A DNA stretch of 64,000 bases from Nocardioides lijunqiniae (GTDB lineage Bacteria > Actinomycetota > Actinomycetes > Propionibacteriales > Nocardioidaceae). Numbering within the stretch: the first letter of the stretch is position 1; each line of letters opens with the position of its first letter. A program made the translations under genes and the position numbers. The notes below the pieces were generated by a model. That model worked only from the letters and a program-made list of their open reading frames with translations, ran no database searches and was not told the DNA's origin. Location: positions 108,797 to 172,796 of the forward strand of contig NZ_JACJGM010000009.1 of assembly GCF_015024225.1 (NCBI RefSeq). Direction: 5' to 3'. This document shows positions 54,897-63,460 of this stretch, piece by piece.

Positions 54897-54900
54897 CGTT

Positions 54901-56145
54901 TCAGGCCGCGGCGGCCACCTTCGCGCGACGCGCCTGCTGGGTCAGCCGGGCCTGGGCGGCGCGGCGGACCTTGGGGCCCTTGGTCGTCATGGCGAAGAGG
55001 ACCTTGAGCTGGCTGGGCAGGTTCTTGGCGTTGGTGGTCGCCAGGAAGTCGTTGGGCAGCGAGAGCCGCACGACCTTGTGCCAGGCGCTCGCGACCTGCT
55101 GCGGCAGCGGCGCCATGTGGTAGCTCAGGCCGTAGCGCTGGAAGACGTCCTGCACCTGCGGGGCGATCTCGGCGTACCGGTTGCTGGGCAGGTCGGGGAA
55201 CAGGTGGTGCTCGATCTGGTGCGACAGGTTGCCGGTCATGAAGTGCATGGCCTTGCTGCCGGAGATGTTGGCCGAGCCGAGCATCTGGCGCAGGTACCAC
55301 TCGCCGCGGGTCTCGCCCTCGATCGAGGTGCGCTCGAAGGTCTCGACGCCCTCGGGGAAGTGGCCGCACATGATGACCGAGTGCGTCCACAGGTTGCGGA
55401 CCAGGTTGGCGGTGAAGTTGGCGGCCAGCGTCGGCACGAACGAGCCGGTCGGCAGGGACATCAGCGGGTGCACGACGTAGTCCTTGCGGACCTGGTTGCG
55501 GATCTTCTTCAGCGTCTGCTTGGCGCGGGCCTTGAACTCCGGGGCCTGGCGGCGCTTCTCGCTCGAGAGGTTCTTGCCGAGCTCGAGGTCGTAGGCCGCG
55601 ATGCCGTACTCGAAGAAGCAGGCGTTGATGAAGTTCCACAGCGGCTGCGCCAGGTAGAGCGGGTACCAGCGCTGGTCCTCGTCGACGCGCATGATGCCGT
55701 AGCCGAGGTCGTTGTCCTTGCCGACGACGTTCGTGTAGGTGTGGTGCAGCTCGTTGTGCGAGTGCTTCCACTGGTCCGACGGCGAGGCGTTGTCCCACTC
55801 CCAGGTGGTGGAGTGGATCTTCGGGTCACGCATCCAGTCCCACTGGCCGTGCATGACGTTGTGGCCGATCTCCATGTTCTCGATGATCTTGGCGACGCTG
55901 AGGCCGGCGGTGCCGATGACCCAGGCCGGCGGGAACGCGCTGGCGAGCAGCACGGCGCGGCTGGCGAGCTCGAGCTTGCGCTGGGCGTCGATGACCGTGC
56001 GGATGTACGCCGAGTCGCGCTCGCCGCGGCTGTCGAGGATCGACTGGCGGATGGCGTCGAGCTCGACGCCGAGGCGCTCGATCTCCTCGTCGCTGAGGTG
56101 CGCGATGGGGTTCGTGCTCTCAGTCTTCTTCTGAAGGACGGTCAT
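54901..56145 (-). CDS. Acyl-CoA/fatty acid desaturase, DesA3-like
   Basis: A membrane di-iron desaturase of 414 residues. Three His boxes are present: GHNVMHGQWDWM (~95), HSHNELHHTYTN (~129-137) and HQIEHHLFPDLPSNR (~325). The shape resembles mycobacterial DesA3, which makes oleoyl-CoA from stearoyl-CoA. Two hydrophobic segments (~65-85, ~225-250) are visible. The gene follows its ferredoxin-reductase-type electron donor by 32 bp, as in Rv3230c-Rv3229c. GAGGAGAT lies before ATG 56145. Confidence 0.93.
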   Translation of the reverse strand: MTVLQKKTESTNPIAHLSDEEIERLGVELDAIRQSILDSRGERDSAYIRTVIDAQRKLELASRAVLLASAFPPAWVIGTAGLSVAKIIENMEIGHNVMHGQWDWMRDPKIHSTTWEWDNASPSDQWKHSHNELHHTYTNVVGKDNDLGYGIMRVDEDQRWYPLYLAQPLWNFINACFFEYGIAAYDLELGKNLSSEKRRQAPEFKARAKQTLKKIRNQVRKDYVVHPLMSLPTGSFVPTLAANFTANLVRNLWTHSVIMCGHFPEGVETFERTSIEGETRGEWYLRQMLGSANISGSKAMHFMTGNLSHQIEHHLFPDLPSNRYAEIAPQVQDVFQRYGLSYHMAPLPQQVASAWHKVVRLSLPNDFLATTNAKNLPSQLKVLFAMTTKGPKVRRAAQARLTQQARRAKVAAAA

Positions 56146-56177
56146 GTCGATCTCCTCTTGCTGGTCAGGTCGATCGG

Positions 56178-57296
56178 TCAGTGGTCGATGTCGCAGGGGC
56201 CGGCGGCCGCGTTGATGCAGGTCTGGATGATCACGCCGTCGCCGGGCGCGGCGACGGTGACCTCGCCGTTGCGCAGGTCGCGCACGGCGCCCGAGCGCAG
56301 CGGCAGCACGCAGCCGAAGCAGACGCCCATCCGGCAGCCGCTCGGCATCAGGACGCCGCCGGACTCGCCGACGTCGAGGATCGGGGTGGCACCGTCGCCG
56401 TCGACGATGATCCCGCTCCGGCCGAAGGTGACGGTGCCGCCCTCGCCGTCGGTCGCGACGACCGCCGTGCGGAACCGCTCGATGTGCAGCGGCAGGCCGC
56501 GGGCGGTGTGGTGCTCCTCGAGCGCGTCGAGCAGGCCGACGGGCCCGCAGGCGTACGTCGTGCGCTCGGCGAGGTCGGGGACGATCGAGTCGAGGTCGTG
56601 CACGTCGAGCATCCCGTGGACGTCGGTGTGCATCTCGACGAGGCGGACGCGGCCCTCGGCGGCGTAGGCGCGCAGCTCGCGGCCGAAGATGACCTCGGAG
56701 CGCGACAGCGCGGAGTGCAGCAGCACGATGTCGGAGTCGAGCGGCTCGGCGCGCGAGAAGAGGTTGCGCAGCATGCCGATCACCGGCGTGACGCCGGAGC
56801 CGGCGGTCACGAGCAGCAGCTTCTCGGGGCGCGGGTCGGGCAGGACGAAGTCGCCCTCGGCCTGGCCGAGCTGGATCATCTGGCCGGCGCGGGCGCGGCG
56901 CACGAGGTGGTTGGACACCGCGCCGTCGGGGATCGCCTTGACGGTGATGCTGATGTGGCCGTCGGCGCGGGGGCCGTGGGTCAGCGAGTAGGTGCGCCAC
57001 AGGCGGACGCCGTCGACGTCGACGCCCACGCGGACGTACTGGCCCGGCACGTGGCCGGCCCAGTCCTTGCCCGGCTTGAGCACGATCGTGGCGGCGTCGG
57101 CGGTCTCGGGGACGATCGAGACGATCCGCGCGCGCAGGTCGGCGCCGGAGCGCAGCGGGTGGAAGATGTCCAGGACGTCGGCCGGCACGAGCGGGGTCAC
57201 GGCCGCCTCGGCGACGCGCATCAGCCGGTCCCGGAGCGCGAGCGAGCGCACGGCGGGCTCGCCGTTCGCGGTGCGCATCAGGCCTACGGAGGTCAT
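56178..57296 (-). CDS. NAD(P)H:ferredoxin oxidoreductase with C-terminal 2Fe-2S (desaturase reductase)
   Basis: 372 residues. FAD domain (~45-145) with RTYSLTHGPRADGHISITVKAI (RxYS motif); NAD domain (~150-270) with LLLVTAGSGVTPVIGMLRNL and TTYACGPVGLLDAL; plant-type 2Fe-2S domain (~285-372) with PSGCRMGVCFGCVLPL and IIQTCINA, the four Cys ligands. It passes electrons from NADPH to the desaturase, as mycobacterial Rv3230c does for DesA3. First gene of the minus-strand unit; divergent from a PucR-type regulator over 85 bp containing an inverted repeat. Confidence 0.94.
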   Translation of the reverse strand: MTSVGLMRTANGEPAVRSLALRDRLMRVAEAAVTPLVPADVLDIFHPLRSGADLRARIVSIVPETADAATIVLKPGKDWAGHVPGQYVRVGVDVDGVRLWRTYSLTHGPRADGHISITVKAIPDGAVSNHLVRRARAGQMIQLGQAEGDFVLPDPRPEKLLLVTAGSGVTPVIGMLRNLFSRAEPLDSDIVLLHSALSRSEVIFGRELRAYAAEGRVRLVEMHTDVHGMLDVHDLDSIVPDLAERTTYACGPVGLLDALEEHHTARGLPLHIERFRTAVVATDGEGGTVTFGRSGIIVDGDGATPILDVGESGGVLMPSGCRMGVCFGCVLPLRSGAVRDLRNGEVTVAAPGDGVIIQTCINAAAGPCDIDH

Positions 57297-57339
57297 ACCT
57301 CTACTGTGCCCGTCTCCCGAGGTAAAGTCATGACCAGAC

Positions 57340-57357
57340 GACGTGAAGACCTACGTC
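57340..57357. promoter_or_regulatory. Candidate operator in the desaturase/PucR divergent promoter
   Basis: GACGT-N8-ACGTC inverted repeat; GTCATGAC (57327-57334) is a second small palindrome 6 bp away. Candidate sites for the PucR-type regulator. Confidence 0.35.
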
Positions 57358-57381
57358 ACATTTGTTCGCAGGAGACAAAAA

Positions 57382-58551
57382 ATGACCTCTCGCTCCCGCC
57401 CGACCCCCGCTCAGGGCCTGCTCATCCCCGTCGAGGCGGTCGCGGAGATCCGCGCGCACCTGCCCGCGGTGGCCGACGACGTGGTCGCCGCGATCATCGA
57501 GGAGGTGCCCAGCTACGCCGACGCGTTCGGCGGCCGCATGGGCGAGACCATCCGCAACGCCGTGCGGCTGGCGCTGGGCGGCTTCCTGTCGCTCGCCGGC
57601 GGCACCCCCGGCGCCGACCCCCGCACCCCGGCCGCGCCCGCGGTCGACGGCGCCTACCAGCTCGGGCGCGGCGAGGCGCGCAGCGGCCGCACCACCGACG
57701 CGCTGCTGGCGGCGTACCGCATCGGGGCGCGGGTCTCCTGGCGGGAGATGTCCATGTACGCCGTCGACGCGGGGCTGTCCGCGGAGACGCTGGTGTCGTT
57801 CGCGGAGCTGGTGTTCGCCTACATCGACGAGCTGTCCGCGGCCAGCGTCGCGGGGCACACCGACGAGCTGGCGACCACGGGGCGGGTGCGCCAGCGGCTG
57901 CTGGAGCGGATCGCGCACCACCTGCTGGTCGGCTCCCCCGCCGAGACCGTCACCAGCGCCGCCGAGCGGGCGGGGTGGGAGCAGCCGGAGACGCTGACCG
58001 CGGTCATCGTGCCGGAGTCGCAGGTGCGCCCGGTGCTCTCCGAGATCTCCCCCCAGACCCTGCAGACCGAGGTGCCCGACCTCGACGACGTCGCGCTGCT
58101 GCTCGTGCCCGACGCCCACGGCAGGGCCCGCGCCGCCCTCTTGCGCACGCTCGCCGACCGCGGCTGCGTGGCCGGGCCCTCCCGGCCGTGGCTGGAGGTG
58201 CGGGCCTCCCTCGACCGCGCCGTGCGGGCGCGCAGCGCGGGCCTGGACGGCGACACGGACCGGCACCTCGTCCAGCTGGTGCTGACCGCCGACGCCTCGG
58301 CGCTGGCCGACCTGCGCGCCGACGTGCTCGCCCCGATGGCCGAGCTGCGACCGGGCGTCGCCGACAAGCTCACCGACACGCTGCGCGCCTGGCTGCTGCA
58401 CCAGGGACGGCGCGACGACGTCGCCGGGGCGCTGTTCGTGCACCCGCAGACCGTGCGCTACCGCATGGGCCAGATCCGCGACCTGTACGGCGACCGGCTC
58501 GACGACCCGGACACCGTGCTGGCGCTCACGATCGCCCTCGGCGCGGGCTAG
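57382..58551 (+). CDS. PucR-family transcriptional regulator
   Basis: 389 residues. The N-terminal helical region (~15-180) has RSGRTTDALLAAYRIGARVSWREM and the C-terminal HTH_30 (~330-385) has LRAWLLHQGRRDDVAGALFVHPQTVRYRMGQIRDLYGD, the PucR/CdaR recognition helix. Between them is a GGDEF-like degenerate domain. It is divergent from the desaturase-reductase operon and probably controls it; the signal is unknown. ATG 57382 is chosen because AGGAGA is 7 nt upstream; 13 more residues would be possible from 57343. Confidence 0.93.
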   Translation: MTSRSRPTPAQGLLIPVEAVAEIRAHLPAVADDVVAAIIEEVPSYADAFGGRMGETIRNAVRLALGGFLSLAGGTPGADPRTPAAPAVDGAYQLGRGEARSGRTTDALLAAYRIGARVSWREMSMYAVDAGLSAETLVSFAELVFAYIDELSAASVAGHTDELATTGRVRQRLLERIAHHLLVGSPAETVTSAAERAGWEQPETLTAVIVPESQVRPVLSEISPQTLQTEVPDLDDVALLLVPDAHGRARAALLRTLADRGCVAGPSRPWLEVRASLDRAVRARSAGLDGDTDRHLVQLVLTADASALADLRADVLAPMAELRPGVADKLTDTLRAWLLHQGRRDDVAGALFVHPQTVRYRMGQIRDLYGDRLDDPDTVLALTIALGAG

Positions 58552-58601
58552 CGCGGCCCGGCGCCGGGCCGCGCCCACCCGGTGGCTCGTACCGTGGGCG
58601 C

Positions 58602-59606
58602 ATGTCGTCTCCCTGGGGCCACCGCCGCGCACGTCGCGCCCGTCGCGCCCGCCTGCTCGTCGGCGTGGTCGCGCCCACGCTCCTGCTGCTCGCCGCCTGC
58701 GGCTCCGACGACGACCCGCCGCTGGACACCACCCCGTCCTCCGAGTCGTCGTCCGAGGCCTCCGACGAGACGCCGTCACCCTCGGCGGACTCCTCGGGCG
58801 ACCCCTCGGGCGGCACCGCGCCGCCCGCCGGTGAGGCCGGGACCTACGTCGCGCTCGGCGACTCGTTCGCGTCGGCTCCGCTGGTGCCCGAGACCGACCC
58901 GGCCGACGGCTGCCAGCGCTCGACCGGCAACTACCCGCACCTGGTCGCGGAGGCGGCCGGCTACGAGCTCACCGACGTCACCTGCATCGCGGCCTCGACC
59001 ACGTCGATGGTCGGGGTGCAGATCACCGGTGAGACGCAGAACCTCCCGCAGTTCGAGGCGCTCGACGAGGACGTCGACCTGGTGACGATGACGGTCGGCG
59101 GCAACGACTTCGGCCTGTTCTCCCAGCTGCTGCTCGCCTGCCTGCCCGCCGCCGGCGCCGACCAGGCCACGCCGTGCCGGCAGAAGCTGGCCGCGAGCGG
59201 TCAGGAGAAGGTGCTGCTCGGCCAGGTCGACAAGATCCGGGGCCGCATCGAGGCCACGACCCGCGGCATCCTCGACCGGGCGCCCCAGGCGCGCGTGATC
59301 GTGGCCGACTACCCGCAGCTGCTGCCCGACCAGGGCTCCTGCCCGGACCTGGTGCCGCTCGCCGAGGGCGACTACGGACTGGTGACCGAGCTCAACAAGG
59401 CGCTCTCCGACGCCGTCCGCACCGGCGCCAAGGCCGGCGGGGCCGAGGTGGTCGACGTGTTCAAGGCCAGCAAGGGCCACGACGTCTGCTCCGACGACCC
59501 GTGGGTCAACGGCGTCCAGACCGACCCCGAGCGCGCCCTTGCGCTGCACCCGTTCGCCGAGGGGCAGCAGGGCGTCGCCGACCTGGTGCTGGCGAAGCTG
59601 CGCTGA
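58602..59606 (+). CDS. Secreted SGNH hydrolase lipoprotein
   Basis: 334 residues. Arg-rich n-region, hydrophobic h-region LLVGVVAPTLLLL and lipobox LAAC at ~32, so it is diacylated at the outer face. A Ser/Pro/Asp-rich linker (~35-80) precedes the hydrolase: YVALGDSFASAP (nucleophile Ser in GDS), MTVGGNDFG (block III), and a C-terminal ALHPFAEGQQGVADL with the His near 320. Six Cys in the catalytic domain suggest disulfides. It resembles Streptomyces scoe-type lipases. TACCGT is 6 nt before the ATG (leaderless-type). Confidence 0.9.
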   Translation: MSSPWGHRRARRARRARLLVGVVAPTLLLLAACGSDDDPPLDTTPSSESSSEASDETPSPSADSSGDPSGGTAPPAGEAGTYVALGDSFASAPLVPETDPADGCQRSTGNYPHLVAEAAGYELTDVTCIAASTTSMVGVQITGETQNLPQFEALDEDVDLVTMTVGGNDFGLFSQLLLACLPAAGADQATPCRQKLAASGQEKVLLGQVDKIRGRIEATTRGILDRAPQARVIVADYPQLLPDQGSCPDLVPLAEGDYGLVTELNKALSDAVRTGAKAGGAEVVDVFKASKGHDVCSDDPWVNGVQTDPERALALHPFAEGQQGVADLVLAKLR

Positions 59607-59611
59607 CGACT

Positions 59612-59651
59612 GGGTTTCGAGACAGGCGCTAGCGCGCCTTCCTCAACCCCC
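59612..59651 (-). repeat. Interspersed palindromic repeat, family A copy 4 (inverted)
   Basis: Minus strand: GGTTGAGGA, core AGGCGC-GCTA-GCGCCT sharing its first A, GTCTCGAAACC. Paired head to head with the next copy. Confidence 0.85.
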
Positions 59652-59692
59652 GGGGGGTTGAGGAGGTTGCGCAGCAACCGTCTTGAAACCCC
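59652..59692 (+). repeat. Interspersed palindromic repeat, family A copy 5
   Basis: GGTTGAGGA, core GGTTGC-GCA-GCAACC, GTCTTGAAACC. It ends at the stop codon of the amidohydrolase gene and separates convergent genes, where it may terminate both transcripts. Confidence 0.85.
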
Positions 59693-61176
59693 TACAGCGC
59701 GCTGTGGACGACCCGGCCGGCGGCGACGGTGAGCGCGACCGGCATCGAGCGGAGCAGACGGGCGGTGTCGGCGGCGTCCTCGCCGGGGGCGAGGGGGTCG
59801 CGGTCGAGGAGCACGAGGTCGGCGCGGGAGCCGACGCCGACGGTGGGCTGGCCGTCGACGGAGGCGGCCAGCGCCTCGTGGGCGGTGAGCGCCTGCTCGG
59901 CGTGCCAGCTGTCCTCGTCGTCGGCGCCGCGGTGCACGGCGGCCCCGATCGCGAGCCACGGGTCGAGCGGGGCGACGGGGGCGTCGGAGCCGAACACCAT
60001 CGGGATGCCGGCGTCGAGCATCCAGCGGAAGGCGAAGCAGCGCTCGCTGCGACCCGGCCAGATCTGCTCGGTGAGCACCCGGTCGTCGATGAGGTGCGCG
60101 GGCTGGACGCTGGCGCGCACCGGCACCCCGGCCATGCGCCGTACGTCGTCGCGGGTGATCAGCTGGGCGTGCTCGATGGAGCCGCGGGCGCCGGTCTCGG
60201 CGTAGACCGACAGCGCGTGGGCGACGGCCGCGTCGCCGATCGCGTGGACGGCCACCTCGAGACCCCCGGAGTGGGCCCGGGCGAGGAGCGAGCGCAGCTC
60301 GGCGCCGCTCTGGTTGGCCGCGCCGACGCCGCCGTCGACGTACGGCTCGCAGCACCACGCGGTGCGGGTGTTGAGGGAGCCGTCGCTGATGATCTTCAGC
60401 GGCCCCATCGTGAGCCGGTCGTCGCCGGCCACGAGGGCGTCGCCGGTGCGCAGGCCGGCGGCGAGCACCTCGTCGAGCCGCTCGGCGTACATCGCCACCC
60501 GCACGCGCAGCACGTCGCAGCCCTCGGTCCAGCGCTCCACCCAGTCCTGCGGGCCGCCGCCGAACTCGAAGTCCACGAGCCCCACGACGCCCTTGGCGGC
60601 GGCGCGGTGGAGGGAGTTGAGGTAGCCCGCCGGGGAGATCCCGTCGTTGCCGACCAGGCCGGGCAGCCCGGCGTACGCCGCGAACCACTCGTTCTCGTAG
60701 ACGTTGTCGTCGCGCACCTCGAGCCCGAGGGCGACCTGCGCCGAGGTGCTGAGCCAGGCGTGGTGGGCGTCGCCGGCGATCAGGACGACGGGGGTGTCGC
60801 CGGCCACCGCGTCGAGCTCGGCCACCGTGGGCTGGCGCTCCCAGACCGCCGGGCGGTGCCCGAAGCCCACGAGCGGGCGGCCGGGGTGCTCGGCCAGCCA
60901 GAAGCGGGCGAGGTCGAGGGCGTGCTCGGCGGAGTCGGCGGCGCTCAGGTCGAGGCGGGTGGAGGTCAGCGACCACTGACCGAGGTGGGTGTGCTGGTCC
61001 CAGAGCCCGGGCACCAGCCAGCGCCCTCCGGCGTCGACCTCCTCGACGCCCGCAGGCCGCGCCAGGCGGGGTCCCACCTGGGTGACCCGGCCGTCCTCGA
61101 CCAGGACGTCGACGGGCTCGTCGGACAGCCCCACGACGGGGGTCACGGGCACCAGACGGGCGTCGCGGACGATCAC
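59692..61176 (-). CDS. Amidohydrolase family protein (YtcJ-like)
   Basis: 494 residues of the Amidohydro_3/YtcJ group. Seen: WLVPGLWDQHTHLGQWSL with the metal HxH near 61-63, GDAHHAWLSTSAQ (~132), LKIISDGSLNTRTAW (~258), VAVHAIGDAAV (~310), GSIEHAQLI (~338) and FGSDAPVAPLDPW with the catalytic Asp (~398). Members hydrolyse N-acyl or cyclic amide bonds; specificity unknown. The start GTG 61176 has TAGCGT 7 nt upstream. It ends within a palindromic repeat. Confidence 0.9.
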   Translation of the reverse strand: MIVRDARLVPVTPVVGLSDEPVDVLVEDGRVTQVGPRLARPAGVEEVDAGGRWLVPGLWDQHTHLGQWSLTSTRLDLSAADSAEHALDLARFWLAEHPGRPLVGFGHRPAVWERQPTVAELDAVAGDTPVVLIAGDAHHAWLSTSAQVALGLEVRDDNVYENEWFAAYAGLPGLVGNDGISPAGYLNSLHRAAAKGVVGLVDFEFGGGPQDWVERWTEGCDVLRVRVAMYAERLDEVLAAGLRTGDALVAGDDRLTMGPLKIISDGSLNTRTAWCCEPYVDGGVGAANQSGAELRSLLARAHSGGLEVAVHAIGDAAVAHALSVYAETGARGSIEHAQLITRDDVRRMAGVPVRASVQPAHLIDDRVLTEQIWPGRSERCFAFRWMLDAGIPMVFGSDAPVAPLDPWLAIGAAVHRGADDEDSWHAEQALTAHEALAASVDGQPTVGVGSRADLVLLDRDPLAPGEDAADTARLLRSMPVALTVAAGRVVHSAL

Positions 61177-61197
61177 GGGCGCAACGCTAGTGACCTC

Positions 61198-62661
61198 CTA
61201 GGGGTGCGCCCCGACCGCCTCCCCCGCGGGGGCCGGGCCGTGCGGGTCGTCACTCGTCATCGATCTCGGCCGCAGGAGCGCTCCGCCCACGACCGCCGCC
61301 AGCAGCGCGCACGCCGCACCCACCGCGAACGCCGCCTGGTAGCCGCCGTTGAGCGCCGCGACCTGCGAGGCACCGTCCTCGAGCAGGCGGTCCGAGCGGG
61401 CCGTGGAGATGCTGACCAGGACCGCCAGGCCGAGCGCGCCGCCCATCATGAAGCTGGTGTTGACGATCCCGGACGCCAGGCCGGCCTCGTCGGGCTCCAC
61501 GTCACCCATGGCCGCCAGCAGCACCGGGTTGAACGCGATGCCCGCGCCCACGCCGAGGAGCAGCATCGAGGGCAGAACGTCGACCACGAAGCGGCCGTCG
61601 ACGGGCGCGCGCGAGAAGAGCGCGAGGCTGAGCGCCGCCAGGGACAGGCCGACCACCAGCGGCGGCCGGATGCCGAAGCGCATCACGAGCCGGTCGCTGA
61701 CCTGCAGCGAGCAGTAGGCCATGACGACGCTGGTGGGCACGAACGCGAGGCCGACGTCCAGGGCGTCGTAGGCCAGGACCTGCTGGAGGTAGAGCGCCGC
61801 GAGGAAGAACCACGCGAACATCGCCGCGGCCCAGAGCACGCCCACCACCTGGGAGACGCTGACGTTGCGCAGGCCGAGGAGCCGCAGCGGCATCAGCGGG
61901 TTGGCCGCGGTCGCCTCGCGCGCCACGAAGGCCGCCAGCAGCAGCACGCCGAGCCCGAGCAGGAGCAGCGTGCGGGCGCTGGTCCAGCCGGCCTCGTTGC
62001 CGCCGACGATGGCGTAGACGCTCGTCATCAGCGCGACCGTGACCAGCGCTGCGCCGACGACGTCGAGGCGCGCGGCCTGCGGGACCAGCTCGTCGGCCGG
62101 CAGCACCCGCCGCGCGGCGATCCAGACGGCCACGCCGATCGGCACGTTGACGAGGAAGATCCAGTGCCAGGAGAACAGCCCAGTCAGCACCCCGCCGAGC
62201 AGGACGCCCACGGCCCCGCCGCCGGACATGACGAAGCCGAAGACGCCCATGGCCTTGGCCCGCTCGGCCGGCTCGGAGAAGAGCCCCATGATCAGCGCCA
62301 GCGCCACGGCCGACACCGCGGCGCCGCCCAGGCCCTGGACCGCGCGGCCCACCACGAGCAGCTCCGACGACGGCGCGAGCCCGCAGGCGACGGACGCGAC
62401 GGTGAACGACACGACCCCGCCCTGGAAGACCCGCTTGTTGCCGAGCAGGTCGCCGAGGCGGCCCGAGAGCAGCAGGAAGCCACCGAACGTCAGCAGGTAG
62501 GCGTTGACGACCCAGGCGAGCGCCGACGGGGAGAACCCGAGGTCGGACTGGATCGAGGGCAGCGCGACGTTCACGATGCTGGAGTCCAGGACGATCATCA
62601 GGTCGCCCAGGCACAGCACGTAGAGGGCCAGCCAGCGGCTGCGGGTGGAGAGCTCGGTCAT
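61198..62661 (-). CDS. MFS multidrug efflux transporter, DHA2 (14-TM) family
   Basis: 487 residues with 14 predicted helices. Seen: LGDLMIVLDSSIVNVALPSIQSDL (motif D1 near residue 15), LLLSGRLGDLLGNKRVF (motif A near 58), LVVGRAVQGLGGAAVSAVAL (motif B, ~100), GGVLTGLFSWHWIFLVNVPIG (motif C, ~150). This is the EmrB/QacA pattern for drug export by proton antiport. AGGAA precedes the ATG. No local TetR gene is present, but an inverted repeat of TetR-operator shape lies about 50 bp upstream. Confidence 0.93.
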   Translation of the reverse strand: MTELSTRSRWLALYVLCLGDLMIVLDSSIVNVALPSIQSDLGFSPSALAWVVNAYLLTFGGFLLLSGRLGDLLGNKRVFQGGVVSFTVASVACGLAPSSELLVVGRAVQGLGGAAVSAVALALIMGLFSEPAERAKAMGVFGFVMSGGGAVGVLLGGVLTGLFSWHWIFLVNVPIGVAVWIAARRVLPADELVPQAARLDVVGAALVTVALMTSVYAIVGGNEAGWTSARTLLLLGLGVLLLAAFVAREATAANPLMPLRLLGLRNVSVSQVVGVLWAAAMFAWFFLAALYLQQVLAYDALDVGLAFVPTSVVMAYCSLQVSDRLVMRFGIRPPLVVGLSLAALSLALFSRAPVDGRFVVDVLPSMLLLGVGAGIAFNPVLLAAMGDVEPDEAGLASGIVNTSFMMGGALGLAVLVSISTARSDRLLEDGASQVAALNGGYQAAFAVGAACALLAAVVGGALLRPRSMTSDDPHGPAPAGEAVGAHP

Positions 62662-62711
62662 CAGGGGGTTCCTCGGGTGTCAGGGGCGGTCTCGTGCTGT
62701 CCACGAACGCC

Positions 62712-62732
62712 GGTCCGTCGATACGACAGACC
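62712..62732. promoter_or_regulatory. Candidate TetR-type operator before the MFS pump
   Basis: GGTCCGTCG-ATA-CGACAGACC: 9-bp arms with one mismatch. It lies 51 bp upstream of the MFS start, in promoter position. Confidence 0.55.
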
Positions 62733-62754
62733 CAGCACACCCGACCGAGTCATC

Positions 62755-62790
62755 GGTGCGCCCGACCGCGGTTGCGCGATCGGGCGCACC
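62755..62790. promoter_or_regulatory. Perfect 11-bp inverted repeat before the small secreted-protein gene
   Basis: GGTGCGCCCGA-N14-TCGGGCGCACC. It ends 7 bp before the TACGGT hexamer (62798) that precedes the next gene, so it covers the -35 region. Candidate operator or transcribed hairpin of the opposite strand. Confidence 0.5.
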
Positions 62791-62809
62791 GGCCAACTAC
62801 GGTGACGCC

Positions 62810-63448
62810 ATGGACGCGCGGGCACTCGGGGTGGCGGTGCTGCTCGGCGCGCTCGGGGTCGCCGGCGGGTACGCCGCCGTGACGATGTCGCAGGACGAGC
62901 CGGCCCGCATGAGCGCGGTCGTGCCCGTGCCCGGGCAGTCGCCGTCGTACCCCTCGGACCCGGTGGTCCGGGTGCTGCCCGACCCCGGCGCGCCCGCCCT
63001 GGCCCCGGGCCTCGAGCTGGAGCCGCGACGGATCGGGTCGGAGCGGTTCGGGGTGTGGGTGTCGGTGCCGCGCGGGTGGGTCCGCAACGACAGCGAGCTC
63101 ACGGAGTCCAAGTGGGCCCCGCCCCGCGCGCCGCTCAACACCTACTTCCTGCGGGTCAAGTCGATCACCGGCCAGCGGCTGTCGATCGCGCAGGCCCTCG
63201 CGCTGCGCCGCGACTCGCTCGAGGAGGTCGTCACGGAGTTCGACCTCGAGGTCGAGAACGACGAGACCCTCGTGGCGACGTACGTGAACGAGGGCTATCG
63301 CCGGCTCACGATGGAGCGCTTCGTCGAGCTGGACGGCGACGGCGTCGCCGACGTCACGGTGGTCGTCATCGGCCGGCTGGCCGACCGCGACGGGCTGCTC
63401 GACCTGCTCGAGGGCGTCAGCGCCAGCGCGTCGCGCCAGCGCGCCTGA
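62810..63448 (+). CDS. Small membrane-anchored extracytoplasmic protein, unknown function
   Basis: 212 residues: an N-terminal TM/signal anchor (ALGVAVLLGALGVAGGYAAVTMS), a Pro-rich stretch (~35-60), and a compact alpha/beta domain (FGVWVSVPRGWVRNDSEL, YFLRVKSITGQRLSIAQAL, YRRLTMERFVELDGDGVADVTVVVIGR) resembling PsbP/LpqN-like folds in strand order. The function is unknown. TACGGT is 6 nt before ATG 62810, a leaderless-type start. The next gene, on the opposite strand, encodes a protein of similar layout, so they may be distant paralogues. Confidence 0.75.
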   Translation: MDARALGVAVLLGALGVAGGYAAVTMSQDEPARMSAVVPVPGQSPSYPSDPVVRVLPDPGAPALAPGLELEPRRIGSERFGVWVSVPRGWVRNDSELTESKWAPPRAPLNTYFLRVKSITGQRLSIAQALALRRDSLEEVVTEFDLEVENDETLVATYVNEGYRRLTMERFVELDGDGVADVTVVVIGRLADRDGLLDLLEGVSASASRQRA

Positions 63449-63460
63449 CGGGCCCGCCCG

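Noticed and set aside
59683..62805. 1040-codon open frame on the plus strand opposite the amidohydrolase and MFS genes
   Set aside because: Both opposite-strand genes have complete family motifs; this translation is a His/Arg/Gly-rich shadow.
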